Source: CAWFXC01 sp963819735
Lineage (GTDB): Bacteria; Actinomycetota; Acidimicrobiia; IMCC26256; DASPTH01
Assembly (NCBI GenBank): GCA_963819735.1
Contig: CAWFXC010000004.1
Coordinates: 434,001 to 498,000, forward strand
Direction of reading: 5' to 3'
Length of the DNA stretch: 64,000 nt
The notes beneath the pieces are model-generated. The model had not been told where the DNA came from, searched no databases, and saw only the letters and a program-made list of their open reading frames with translations. Positions within the stretch are counted from its first letter, which is position 1, and every line of letters begins with the position of its first letter. A program made the translations under genes and the position numbers. Shown piece by piece: positions 45,461 through 53,074 of this stretch.

Positions 45461-46123
45461 TCACGACTTGGCAGGCTGCGATCGTGATGCCCGCCGGGTG
45501 TGATGGCGCCACCATCCGTACGCGGCGGCGCCTACGACGGCGAGTGCCAGCACGACCCAACCGACCCACCCGAACCAGCGATCGACCGTGTGGACCGACG
45601 GTCCTGCGAGGTAGCCGATTCCCACGTGGAAGCATCCCCAGAGCAGGGCGCTGCTCGCGTTCCACAGCAGGAATCGCCGGTAGGGCATCCGAGACTCTCC
45701 CGCCAAGACGGGCACGATCGACTTCGGTCCCGTGACGAAGCGAGCCAGGAAGACAGCAGCCGGGCCGTGGTCTCGCATGAAGCGGTCCGCCTTCTCCCAA
45801 CGCTCCTCTCCGAGCCTGCGACCGAGCGCGCTGCCCCGGATGCGCTGACCGAAACGGCGGCCGATCTCGTATCCGATCGAGTCACCAGTGATCGCACCCA
45901 GCACTGCCGCGAGGGCCAGCCACCAGACGGGGACGACGCCTCGGTACGCGAGGTACCCGGCGACGAAGAGCACCGTCTCCCCCGGAAGCGCGATGCCCAG
46001 GAACAGCGCGGTCTCCGCGGCTGCGGCGGCGAAGACGATGACGAAGATCCACGGGTCCGGGACCCCCTGCAGCAGGTCGACGACGCGGTCGAAGACGTCG
46101 GCGACGACAGCCACTGCCGTCAC
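45461..46123 (-). CDS. DedA-family membrane protein
   Basis: 220 residues from a GTG. Family markers: E-T-A-L-F-L-G-I-A-L-P-G-E, G-A-I-T-G-D-S-I-G-Y-E-I-G-R, and F-M-R-D-H-G-P-A-A-V-F-L-A-R-F with the downstream G-x-S-x-M-P-Y-R-R-F-L. Four to five helices. A phospholipid or polyprenyl-phosphate flippase role is inferred from the family. The frame is open far upstream without homology, so a GTG near the conserved part was chosen; 46114 is an alternative. Confidence 0.85.
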   Translation of the reverse strand: MTAVAVVADVFDRVVDLLQGVPDPWIFVIVFAAAAAETALFLGIALPGETVLFVAGYLAYRGVVPVWWLALAAVLGAITGDSIGYEIGRRFGQRIRGSALGRRLGEERWEKADRFMRDHGPAAVFLARFVTGPKSIVPVLAGESRMPYRRFLLWNASSALLWGCFHVGIGYLAGPSVHTVDRWFGWVGWVVLALAVVGAAAYGWWRHHTRRASRSQPAKS

Positions 46124-46170
46124 ACGAACCGTTCGATTCCTCTGCCGTCCCGAGCGATGGCTCGCTGCAG

Positions 46171-46698
46171 ATGTTTCGTCATGAGCGCTCCTTCGGGCTG
46201 CTCGGCCGTCCGTCGTCCATGTCCGTTTCCCGGCTCCGAGGGCACGGAAACGGCGAGCACTATGAGGCGTCTCGAGCGACACGGTTGGCCGGGGCCCGGA
46301 GCGGGTACCGGAGGGGTATCCGTGCTCCCGAGAAACTCCTCGCTGCAATCGCCCTCGGCCGCATCGGCATCGGCGCGACCGCCCTGCTGTCGCCCCGAGC
46401 GATCCAGCTCGTGCTCCCGCAGGCGGCCGGGACGACTGACAGCTGTGCCTCGGTCCGAATGCTCGCGGCGCGAGACGTGGCGCTCGGAGTCGCCACGCTC
46501 CTGGCCCTCCGTCTGGGCGGGGTGACGCCGGTGGTTTTCGCGACCGTGACCGCCGATCTGGCCGACGCCGCGGTCGTGTCATGCCGGCGGCCCGCGCTCT
46601 CGGCGCGGCAGTGGGCTCCGCCAGTCTTCGGCGGCCTCGCCGGCGCGGCCGCCTCGCTCCTGTGCGCCCGGGCGCTCCGGAGCCAACCGTCCGTGTGA
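46171..46698 (+). CDS. Hypothetical membrane protein
   Basis: Up to 175 residues. The first 55 are arginine-rich and poorly protein-like; from E-K-L-L-A-A-I-A-L-G-R-I-G the chain looks real, with three or four small helices, R-D-V-A-L-G-V-A-T-L-L-A and D-L-A-D-A-A-V-V. This pattern is common in small uncharacterised actinobacterial membrane proteins. The true start is uncertain (46219 is another ATG). Confidence 0.5.
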   Translation: MFRHERSFGLLGRPSSMSVSRLRGHGNGEHYEASRATRLAGARSGYRRGIRAPEKLLAAIALGRIGIGATALLSPRAIQLVLPQAAGTTDSCASVRMLAARDVALGVATLLALRLGGVTPVVFATVTADLADAAVVSCRRPALSARQWAPPVFGGLAGAAASLLCARALRSQPSV

Positions 46699-46731
46699 CG
46701 AAACCCGCCATCCAGGCGACGACGAGCTGAG

Positions 46732-47198
46732 CTACGGATCATCGAGACGCGTGCTTTCGGCGCGCACGCTCGGCTCCAGGTACACCCGGCGTGCGCAGGA
46801 ACGCGCTCTCGGATCGCGTGCTCCATCTCCTGGAGCACCAACGGGAGCTCGTCGCCCTTGAAACCGTCTCGGACGACGACCTTGCGCCGAGATGATCTCA
46901 TCAGGCCCCAGCAGTTGCGTACGCAGCTCGAGGGTGCCGCGAAGTCGTGGATCGGCCAGGAGCGCGCGCCGCACGTCAGTCACGTCGCACTCAGTGGCTG
47001 ACTCGCCGATCAGGCAGCTCTTCATCTCCGACCGACCGGAGGGTGAGCGCGACGACCACCAACAGGATGCCGATGCCACAGCTGCCGAGGGCGTCGAAGC
47101 GCGCGTTCCCCGTTGCCCACGACAGGGTGACGCCCGGCGAACACGAACGCGAGCCCGAGCGGGGCGCGGAGCTGACGGAGTCGGTTGGTCTCGGTCAT
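46732..47198 (-). pseudogene. Cation diffusion facilitator transporter remnant
   Basis: Pieces in three frames together read as the C-terminal half of a CDF metal exporter: R-A-P-L-G-L-A-F-V-F-A-G, then T-G-N-A-R-F-D-A-L-G-S-C-G-I-G-I-L-L-V-V-V-A, then M-K-S-C-L-I-G-E-S-A with R-T-Q-L-L-G-P-D-E-I-I, then K-V-V-V-R-D-G-F-K-G-D-E-L, and a Y-L-E-P-S-V ending. CDF proteins export Zn, Fe or Mn. At least two frameshifts and loss of the first helices make it inactive. It abuts the universal stress protein gene. Confidence 0.7.
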
Positions 47199-47716
47199 GC
47201 CTCGTTCGAGACATCGTCCTCGCTCGAGACGTCGTCGTGCGGCGCAGGTACCACGAGGATCGGGCAGCGTGCTCGACGAAGCAGCGCATGGGCGACCGAA
47301 CGGTCGAGGAGACGTCCGAGCAGACCCGTCTTGTCCGCGCCGACGACGATCAGATCGACGTGGTGCTCTGCGGCTGCCCGAAGGATCGCGGTGACGGGAT
47401 CGCCGGTGGCTGCGACCGGCGTCGCGTCGCTCAGACCCGTGTCGGCGAGCTCCCGTGCGGCAAGCTCATGCGCGTCCGAGACGGCGCGTTCCGTCACGGC
47501 TTCGTCGACGATCGCGCCGTCGACAATGATCGGAACCTCCGCCGGGAAGGGCGGGAACACCACGCCGTAGCCGATGCCGGGTGCGATCCAGGCCCGAGGC
47601 AGCTCGGCGACGTTGATGCCGAGCGCCTCGTCGCCCGCGAAGAAGTCGTGCACGAAACGGGCCGCCTCGTGGGAGCTCGGACTGTCGTCCAGCGCCACCA
47701 GCAGCGTGTGGACCAT
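47195..47716 (-). CDS. Universal stress protein family protein
   Basis: 173 residues. The N-terminus V-H-T-L-L-V-A-L-D-D-S-P-S-S and the C-terminus V-D-L-I-V-V-G-A-D-K-T-G-L-L-G-R-L-L-D-R-S-V, then C-P-I-L-V-V-P match the USP fold. The ATP motif is changed (G-A-D-K-T-G instead of G-x-R-G-x-G), so nucleotide binding is less certain. A central insert of about 25 residues distinguishes it from the USP at 7055. GAGGAGGT precedes the ATG at 47716; a GTG two codons upstream is less likely. Confidence 0.85.
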   Translation of the reverse strand: MVHTLLVALDDSPSSHEAARFVHDFFAGDEALGINVAELPRAWIAPGIGYGVVFPPFPAEVPIIVDGAIVDEAVTERAVSDAHELAARELADTGLSDATPVAATGDPVTAILRAAAEHHVDLIVVGADKTGLLGRLLDRSVAHALLRRARCPILVVPAPHDDVSSEDDVSNEA

Positions 47717-47777
47717 GAGCACCTCCTCGGTCAGACGTTCGGTGTCCGGTGCCGACGGGTCGCTCCCGCCTCACCGC

Positions 47778-47885
47778 TCAGACGATGCGGTACGGATCGG
47801 CCCGATCTTCGTTGACGGCCAGACCATGTCCAGGACGGTCGAGATCAGGTACGAGACGGCCATGCGTCGGGACCAGGACGCCGTC
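47778..47885 (-). pseudogene. Possible C-terminal tail of an enolase-superfamily enzyme
   Basis: A minus-strand end D-G-V-L-V-P...D-R-P-G-H-G-L-A-V-N-E-D-R-A resembles the closing segment of mandelate racemase/muconate lactonizing enzymes (P-x-x-P-G-L-G-x-x-x-D). It is only 35 codons long and overlaps the antisense start of the integrase fragment. Identification is tentative. Confidence 0.3.
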
Positions 47886-47906
47886 GAACAGCTGGTGGTC
47901 GGCGAG

Positions 47907-47987
47907 GACGTGATTTACAACCACCAGCGACCACACGGCGCCCTTCGGACACAAGAGACACCGGCCGGCCGCCTTCAAACGGATTGA
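47907..47987 (+). pseudogene. Integrase-type transposase tail
   Basis: The last 26 codons read D-V-I-Y-N-H-Q-R-P-H-G-A-L-R-T-Q-E-T-P-A, the highly conserved Y-N-x-x-R-P-H-x-A-L end of DDE integrase cores (IS3/IS481-like). No upstream catalytic part remains. It marks an old insertion between the stress protein and amidohydrolase genes. Confidence 0.55.
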
Positions 47988-48003
47988 CCAACGTCCGTAG
48001 AAA

Positions 48004-49245
48004 TTACAACGTGATTCCGTAGAGCTCGGCGGTGTTGGCGCCTGCGATGAGTCTGCGTTGCTCGTAGGAAAGTGATTCGGTTGCTTCGTCGAGTTCCGAG
48101 ACCGTTCCGGGAAACTTTGCGTCGGGGTGGGGGTAGTCGGATGCCCACACGATGCGGTCGGCGCCCACGAGCGGTGAGTTGGCTGTGAACGCCAGGGTTG
48201 ATTCGTCGGGGTCAAAGCTGATCCAGCAGTTGCGCCGGAAGTGTTCGGATGGCAGCTTCGTGAGCCACGGCACGTCGAACGCGAACTCGCGTGCGTGATG
48301 GTCGAGGCGCTCGAGAAACGGAACGATCCAACCTCCGTTCGATTCAAGAAACACGATACGTAAATCAGGGAATCGTTCGAAGACATCGCCTCCCGTCATG
48401 AACGCGATCGCGGTCATCATGTCGACGGGATTCGAGATGCCTTGCGCGAAGAAGTGATTGTTGTAGCCCATCTCCATACCCGGAAGAGCAGGCCGGAAGT
48501 TGATCTCACCGCGTGTCCAGGGGGTGTCAACATCAAGGTTGTCGAGGTGCAACCCGGCGCACGCGCCCGGGACTCCGGCGGTGAGCAGGGGATGAAAGCC
48601 AATCGCGCAGCCTGTGTCACACGCGGCTGTCCACAGCGGGTCGTATACCGAGTCGAAGAACGGCTTCCAATCGATCATCGGGCTCGGGCGCATGAAGCCA
48701 CCAACGATGTGCGGTTTGGTCGCGACGCGGCGGAGTTCCGCGACGGTCGCGTCGATGTCCCACTGGGGCAGCACCGCGACGGCATCGAGTCTGCCGTCGC
48801 CTTGACTGCAATGGTCCGAAATCCAATCGTTGTAGACGCTGCACATCGCAGTCGCGAACGACTTGTCTGGGTAGTCGTGCAGCGCCAGGAAATGCGTCGG
48901 ATACAGCACCGACCGATCGATTCTGTCCGCGTCCATGTCATGAAGGCGTGCGTCAGCATCGAATGCGCCGTTCCGGAGCTCCGAGTACTTCATCTCCCCC
49001 GCGTAGAGGCGTTGCTTCTCCGCGTCAGAGAATCCCGCCGACGCCGCGCCGACGTAGATCGCCGCCGGCTCACGGTGCCCGTCGAACACGATCCACTCGG
49101 CGCCCGATTTGTCAACCTCCACGTGCCACACCCGTTCCTGCAGCTCCCGGCGCGCGTATGCCGGCAGCTCGGTTGGGTGTTCAATGACGTGACCGTCCGC
49201 ATCCACGTAAGCGATCGCGGTGTCCATACCCGTTGCTGTCGGCAC
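48004..49245 (-). CDS. Amidohydrolase family 2 (metal-dependent hydrolase)
   Basis: 413 residues. The TIM-barrel family signatures are D-A-D-G-H-V (the D-x-H metal site, residues about 15-20), G-F-M-R-P-S-P, A-I-G-F-H-P with the metal histidine, F-L-E-S-N-G-G-W and the C-terminal W-A-S-D-Y-P-H-P-D. Relatives include ACMS decarboxylase and aromatic-acid decarboxylases; many act in degradation pathways. The substrate is not given by the context. The GTG at 49245 has GGAGGAGTC upstream. Confidence 0.88.
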   Translation of the reverse strand: MPTATGMDTAIAYVDADGHVIEHPTELPAYARRELQERVWHVEVDKSGAEWIVFDGHREPAAIYVGAASAGFSDAEKQRLYAGEMKYSELRNGAFDADARLHDMDADRIDRSVLYPTHFLALHDYPDKSFATAMCSVYNDWISDHCSQGDGRLDAVAVLPQWDIDATVAELRRVATKPHIVGGFMRPSPMIDWKPFFDSVYDPLWTAACDTGCAIGFHPLLTAGVPGACAGLHLDNLDVDTPWTRGEINFRPALPGMEMGYNNHFFAQGISNPVDMMTAIAFMTGGDVFERFPDLRIVFLESNGGWIVPFLERLDHHAREFAFDVPWLTKLPSEHFRRNCWISFDPDESTLAFTANSPLVGADRIVWASDYPHPDAKFPGTVSELDEATESLSYEQRRLIAGANTAELYGITL

Positions 49246-49501
49246 CGGAGACTCCTCCGCTTCGTCGGGGTCTTTCGTGAGTCTCCACCCAAGTCTCGCT
49301 GGTCCTCGGGCGGTCTGTCGAGGGCATGATCGCGCTTGCGCCATCGCAGCGTTTGCTGGCACTGGCTCGGTGACCGCACCGCCGAACGCGGGCGTCGAAT
49401 CACACAATGACTGCTGCCCCTCCGCCTCCCCGGCCAGGTTGTGTGGGCGGATACGTGTGGGCCGTTTCGGGTGCGTGGGAGCTACCGAACGCACGAACTC
49501 G

Positions 49502-49882
49502 TCAAGACTTCGTCTTACTGTCCTTGCCGCTCGTGAAGAGGTCGCGCCACGACTTCTCGGAAACCTCGATGTCGAAACGCTTCGCGGCCCTGCGGATGCG
49601 CTTCCACGCCTCGTCACGTTCGGCATCCGAGACGCCTTCGACCTGATCGAATCGTGAGATGGCATTCCGCACGTGTTTCGCATCCACGATCGGCTCTTTG
49701 CGTTCCTTCGGGAACGCAAAGTCGCTGCGCTTCAGGTCGTTCTTCTCCGCCGTGCTCATTCCCTGACTCTTTGCCTTCGTTCGCTTCGATCCGCCGGACG
49801 GGCCCTTCGTTCGCACGCTCTGCGCCGCCCGCGCCTTCTTCAGGTTCTTGCGCGCCGCTTCCTTCTGCTTCGTCGTCGACAT
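49502..49882 (-). CDS. Small basic DUF6582-like protein
   Basis: 126 residues, very lysine/arginine-rich in the first 50 (K-Q-K-E-A-A-R-K-N-L-K-K-A), then F-A-F-P-K-E-R-K-E-P-I-V-D-A-K-H-V-R-N-A-I-S-R-F and W-K-R-I-R-R-A-A-K-R-F. This matches the small DUF6582-like proteins seen in actinobacteria and phages, possibly nucleic-acid binding. AGGGAGACAC upstream supports the ATG at 49882. It is divergent from the DUF2188-like genes. Confidence 0.72.
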   Translation of the reverse strand: MSTTKQKEAARKNLKKARAAQSVRTKGPSGGSKRTKAKSQGMSTAEKNDLKRSDFAFPKERKEPIVDAKHVRNAISRFDQVEGVSDAERDEAWKRIRRAAKRFDIEVSEKSWRDLFTSGKDSKTKS

Positions 49883-50033
49883 GGAGTGTCTCCCTGAGGT
49901 GAGTCGTCTTCTCCCCACCAGGCTTCCTCCGAGCATGCCCGAACAAACCCATTTTCGCGGGTGCGGTTATGCACCCCCTCGTTCACTCCCGCCGGTTGGC
50001 CCGTGTTGCATTATTGGTGTCGGATAGTGGAAA

Positions 50034-50081
50034 CCCCGGGAATGATGCGGAAAACGCACGTGCCGCCGGTTCGGCGGCACG
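50034..50081. repeat. Repeat motif and perfect hairpin in the spacer
   Basis: CCCCGGGAATGATGCGG (50034-50050) repeats a motif in the stem-loop at 15420-15466 with one mismatch. Nine bases on is a perfect 9-bp hairpin, CGTGCCGCC-GGTTC-GGCGGCACG (50059-50081). The spacer between the divergent genes (49883-50217, 335 bases) shows no gene. An element end is the likeliest reading. Confidence 0.4.
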
Positions 50082-50217
50082 CCCCGCGCAACCGTTCTTC
50101 GAACGCGTCAGGCAGTTGATCAATCCACGCATCTACTCTCCGCCGAAACGAAGGCGGGCGCTGTGTAACCAGCTGCCCGTGCGGGCCACGCAGAGACGAC
50201 GACGAGGGGAGACGAAG

Positions 50218-50463
50218 GTGGCGAAGCCGGTGAAACGGATCGATATCGTGAAGCGCGGCGACCGGTGGGTTGGTGAACGCAAAGGCGGGGTCGCGTTTAC
50301 GCGAAGGGCGCGACGAAAGCCGATGCAGTGTCCAAGGCTGCGAAGAAGGCGAGACGCGACCCGCGAGGTGTGTCGATTTCGCATCCATGGCCGTGACGGG
50401 CGCATCCAGGAAGAACGCACCTACCCCCGCGCTGACGACCCCGGTCCACCAAAGGCTGAGTAA
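50218..50463 (+). pseudogene. DUF2188-like protein gene, copy 1 (two compensating frameshifts)
   Basis: A GTG with GGGGAGACGAAG before it begins V-A-K-P-V-K-R-I-D-I-V-K-R-G-D-R-W. The end, H-G-R-D-G-R-I-Q-E-E-R-T-Y-P, is in the same frame, but the middle makes sense only in another: R-V-Y-A-K-G-A-T-K-A-D-A-V-S-K-A-A-K-K. The frame is open throughout, so a protein with a scrambled centre could be made. Small DUF2188 proteins carry this x-G-W-x-V...A...H-G-R-D-G-x-I pattern; function unknown. Copy 2 follows at 50793. Confidence 0.65.
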
Positions 50464-50629
50464 CGCTCGTGATGAGGCGCGGGTTCTGGCCCCGGTCGGC
50501 GACGGTGATCCTGCCTACGCCTGGGCTTGGCGGGAGCGCTGGCCCAGGCGTCAGGGGGAAGTGCTCGCCTCTCGGCGTTGCGGACTGCGAGAGGCTGAGC
50601 ACCCGACCGGCATCAGTCGGAGGCCCAAC

Positions 50630-50731
50630 ATGCGACGAGTCGCACCTGATATTGCCACCCCGGTGATGATGGTCGTCGCGTTCATGCTCGGCTTGGTGCT
50701 CGTACTGATGCTCGACTCGTCCGCGGTCTAG
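50630..50731 (+). CDS. Very small single-helix membrane protein
   Basis: 33 residues: a short polar start and one hydrophobic helix, V-M-M-V-V-A-F-M-L-G-L-V-L-V-L-M-L, ending D-S-S-A-V. CGGAGG six bases before the ATG supports translation. It lies between the two DUF2188-like copies; no known family. Confidence 0.4.
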   Translation: MRRVAPDIATPVMMVVAFMLGLVLVLMLDSSAV

Positions 50732-50792
50732 CCACCTGCGTGTCATCACCGTCTGGGTCGGGCAGTCTCAGCCCAGACGAAGGACGGGTGAG

Positions 50793-51040
50793 ATGGCCAA
50801 GAAGAAGACGAGACAAGTCGCGGTGGTATGCCGTGCCGACGGATGGGTCGCTGAGCGGCGAACCGGCCGGATCTACGCCGAAGGCGAGAGCAAATGGATG
50901 TGATACGCACAACGAGCGCCAAAGCGAAACGCGACCGCCGCGCAGTGACCGTGCGTATCCACTCCAAGGATGGCCGCGTGCAGGAAGAACGCACCTACCC
51001 TGCGTCTCGGCGCGTGCTCCCCGAGTTCAGCAAACGTTGA
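50793..51040 (+). pseudogene. DUF2188-like protein gene, copy 2 (frameshifted)
   Basis: It begins M-A-K-K-K-T-R-Q-V-A-V-V-C-R-A-D-G-W-V-A-E-R-R, reaches a stop after about 40 codons, and continues in the next frame with R-R-A-V-T-V-R-I-H-S-K-D-G-R-V-Q-E-E-R-T and a natural end. The total length, 248 bases, is not a multiple of three. The layout and the D-G-R-x-Q-E-E-R-T-Y-P ending match copy 1, so the two are tandem paralogues that are both interrupted. Confidence 0.65.
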
Positions 51041-51046
51041 CCACTA

Positions 51047-51384
51047 CTAGGCCGCCGGTTCTTCAGGTTCGAGTGTGCCGGCCCCGTTGACGTGCAGTAC
51101 CTGATTGACGCCCGTGATGCGCATCACATGCATCGCATTCGCTGACACCCCATACAGCCGAGACGCTCACCGCGCTCGGCACGCCGGGCGTCTTCCCCGA
51201 CCAAGAAACCCAGTCCTTGCGAATCGAGGAACGACACCTCCGACATATCCACGACGACATCACCCGCGAGGGTACTGAGACACTCGCGAAGTTCTGACAC
51301 GGAAGCGAGGTCAATCTCACGTGCGACACACACCGTCGTTAGTTCTGGGCCCGCCTCGATGGCGAGAGACAACAATCCGTCCAT
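51047..51384 (-). pseudogene. STAS anti-sigma antagonist gene with one frameshift
   Basis: M-D-G-L-L-S-L-A-I-E-A then C-V-A-R-E-I-D-L-A-S-V, V-V-V-D-M-S-E-V-S-F-L-D-S-Q-G-L-G-F give a STAS domain of the RsbV/SpoIIAA type. After G-E-R-L the frame must shift by one to read L-Y-G-V-S-A-N-A-M-H-V-M-R-I-T-G-V, the expected last helix, ending A-A. Without the shift the protein ends early in an unusual M-G-C-Q-R-M-R-C-M. GGGAGGCAGTG precedes the ATG. The motif at the phosphorylation site is D-S-Q-G. Confidence 0.7.
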
Positions 51385-52265
51385 CACTGCCTCCCGTTCC
51401 TTGCTCAACCGGTCCCTTCCTACATGGCTGCTCCTCCGAGGAGCCTGAGGACACTCCACGACGACAGAATTGCCACAACTGCAAGGTTTCGTCAAAGCAC
51501 CAAATCGGTTCAGCATCGCGACGCAACAGCTGACCCCCCACGGATTGGACGCGCAGCCCCAGATTTGCGGAGCAACTTGAATCTCGCTGCCTCTGTGCAT
51601 CGTCGCGTTCGTGCCATTTCCCACGTCGCTGCTCGGTGACTACGGAACCACCACGGCCCCGGTTGTGCTCGGCGCGGCAACCATGCCCCGGTGAAGCGGT
51701 ACGTCGTAGCGCGGTGGATTTCGTGCCGTATCAGCACCACTTGATCAAGCCAGAGGTTGCGGTTCGTGCGCGACAGCTCTCGAGGATCAAGCGCAGAGCC
51801 GTGATCGAACTCGGATCGTCTCATTCACGGGGTTGCTCCATACCGTTCGGCGCGACGCTGGGAATCTGTCCAGAGCCCTTTCACGCCGGAAGCGACCTCG
51901 AAGTCCTCCCCCTTCGGACGACTAGTGGCGGCTTGGCGCGTCCGCGTCGGTGGTCGCGTGACTCGGCCATGAGCCGCAGGCCAGCAGACGGCTCAGAACA
52001 CGCCGAGGTTTCCCACGGTCATCCGCGGCGCACCTGCGTCGGAGAGCCATTCGAACTCGTCGTCGAACCAATCGAAGCTCATGGCGACCTATCGGTCCGT
52101 GCCGGGTCGCGCGCGATGACGGCGCTGCCGAGACCTGCCGAGGCACATCGGCGGGTAGCTCATGGTGTCCGAAGAATCCAGACCGGCCACTGTGACTCCA
52201 TTTCGCTCGCCCGGTGCGCCGACCGCCAGCGCATCAGCGGCTCTCGCTTGCCCGCGAGACGGTCT
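51385..52265. other. Long spacer without a recognised gene
   Basis: Open frames exist on both strands but none has family resemblance or a good start. One short minus-strand frame (51993-52082) reads M-S-F-D-W-F-D-D-E-F-E-W-L-S-D-A and is compositionally protein-like; it may be a 29-residue gene or a fragment. The right end carries the strong GGGTAC promoter. Confidence 0.4.
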
Positions 52266-52291
52266 GTTTCTGTGGCGCTTAGCCGGGGTAC
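52266..52291 (+). promoter_or_regulatory. Sigma-B-type promoter (GTTT-N16-GGGTAC)
   Basis: GTTT, a 16-base spacer and GGGTAC match the actinobacterial general-stress sigma factor promoter (sigma-B/SigF type) without mismatch. The disordered protein gene starts 43 bases downstream with a strong GGGAGG site. Confidence 0.6.
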
Positions 52292-52333
52292 CGACGCGTC
52301 GTCTCAGTCCGCCAACGTTGCGGGAGGTCGATC

Positions 52334-52801
52334 ATGAGCGACGAACAAGGTTCAGACGGCAAGGTTCGGGACGTTCAACCGGGCGGTAGCGCTTCTCGGG
52401 GAATCAACCCAGATCCCGGTGGTGAGACCGAACCTAGCGGTCTGGTGCCTCCGTACGAGGGTCGAACCAAAGCGCGAGGCGAGAGCGAGATCAGCGAAGA
52501 GTTAGGCGCGAGCGTCGAGCGGATGCTTCACGATGTGGACCGCGGCGGCGGCGGTCAGACCGCGAGCCCCGCGGTCGAAAGTCCTGTGCGCGACGAGGAA
52601 GTGTCCCACGAAACCCCGGAATCACCGATGGGTGTGGGAACGAGTCCGAACCGAAGTGCCGAAGACATCGGTGATCGCGACGGCAAGGAGCCCGGGCGAC
52701 AGGACACCGGCATCGAGACGCCGAGTGGCCGACGTAGCGGGACCTCCGACGCCCGCGATGTGACGGGCATAGACCCGCAGTCCGGCAACCAGGAGGACTG
52801 A
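52334..52801 (+). CDS. Acidic intrinsically disordered protein
   Basis: 155 residues, unrecognised, with almost no hydrophobic core and rich in Gly, Ser, Glu, Asp and Arg. A short helical segment S-E-I-S-E-E-L-G-A-S-V-E-R-M-L-H-D-V (about 56-73) may bind a partner. GGGAGGTCGATC precedes the ATG, and a perfect stress promoter lies upstream, which suggests a desiccation or stationary-phase role; that is inference. Confidence 0.65.
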   Translation: MSDEQGSDGKVRDVQPGGSASRGINPDPGGETEPSGLVPPYEGRTKARGESEISEELGASVERMLHDVDRGGGGQTASPAVESPVRDEEVSHETPESPMGVGTSPNRSAEDIGDRDGKEPGRQDTGIETPSGRRSGTSDARDVTGIDPQSGNQED

Positions 52802-52822
52802 CCCCAAACGGAGGTCGCCGCA

Positions 52823-52936
52823 GAGGTGCACCCGCAGGCGCGACCAGCGCGCTTCGAGCATCGCAACTTCTCGGTCGTAGATCTCGATCAGTTCCCGCAG
52901 TGATTCGACGCCCACCCCGTACGCGTCGGTGAGAAC
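52823..52936 (-). pseudogene. Possible IS110-type transposase fragment
   Basis: One minus-strand stretch reads L-T-D-A-Y-G-V-G-V-E-S-L-R-E-L-I-E-I-Y-D then R-E-V-A-M-L-E-A-R-W, similar to the central helices of IS110-family transposases before the transmembrane-like PGVG region. Flanking sequence does not continue it. Tentative. Confidence 0.3.
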
Positions 52937-52968
52937 CGCCCGACGGCTGCTGACCGTCGGGCGGTTCT
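52932..52968. terminator. Strong hairpin terminator
   Basis: A perfect 15-bp stem (GAACCGCCCGACGG paired with CCGTCGGGCGGTTC plus a flanking A-T pair) and a 7-base loop lie 130 bases after the disordered-protein gene and 106 bases before the SpoIIE-type phosphatase gene. A short T-rich stretch follows on the plus strand. Confidence 0.65.
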
Positions 52969-53074
52969 TCGCGGTTGCTATCCAGTGCCGACGCTCAGCG
53001 GGCGGGTTGGCAGACTTTGTCTCGCCAAGTCGCATTCGCTTGTTGCATTCCCCCTCGCTCTCTAAACTCCGCCC

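Noticed and set aside
46281..46310. GGTT-N16-GGGTAC, considered as a stress promoter
   Set aside because: It lies within an open frame with no suitable in-frame start directly after it; a chance match is likely.
51636..52337. A 233-codon plus-strand frame upstream of the disordered protein
   Set aside because: No homology sensed, Arg/Ser-rich, and it runs through the strong promoter into the next gene.
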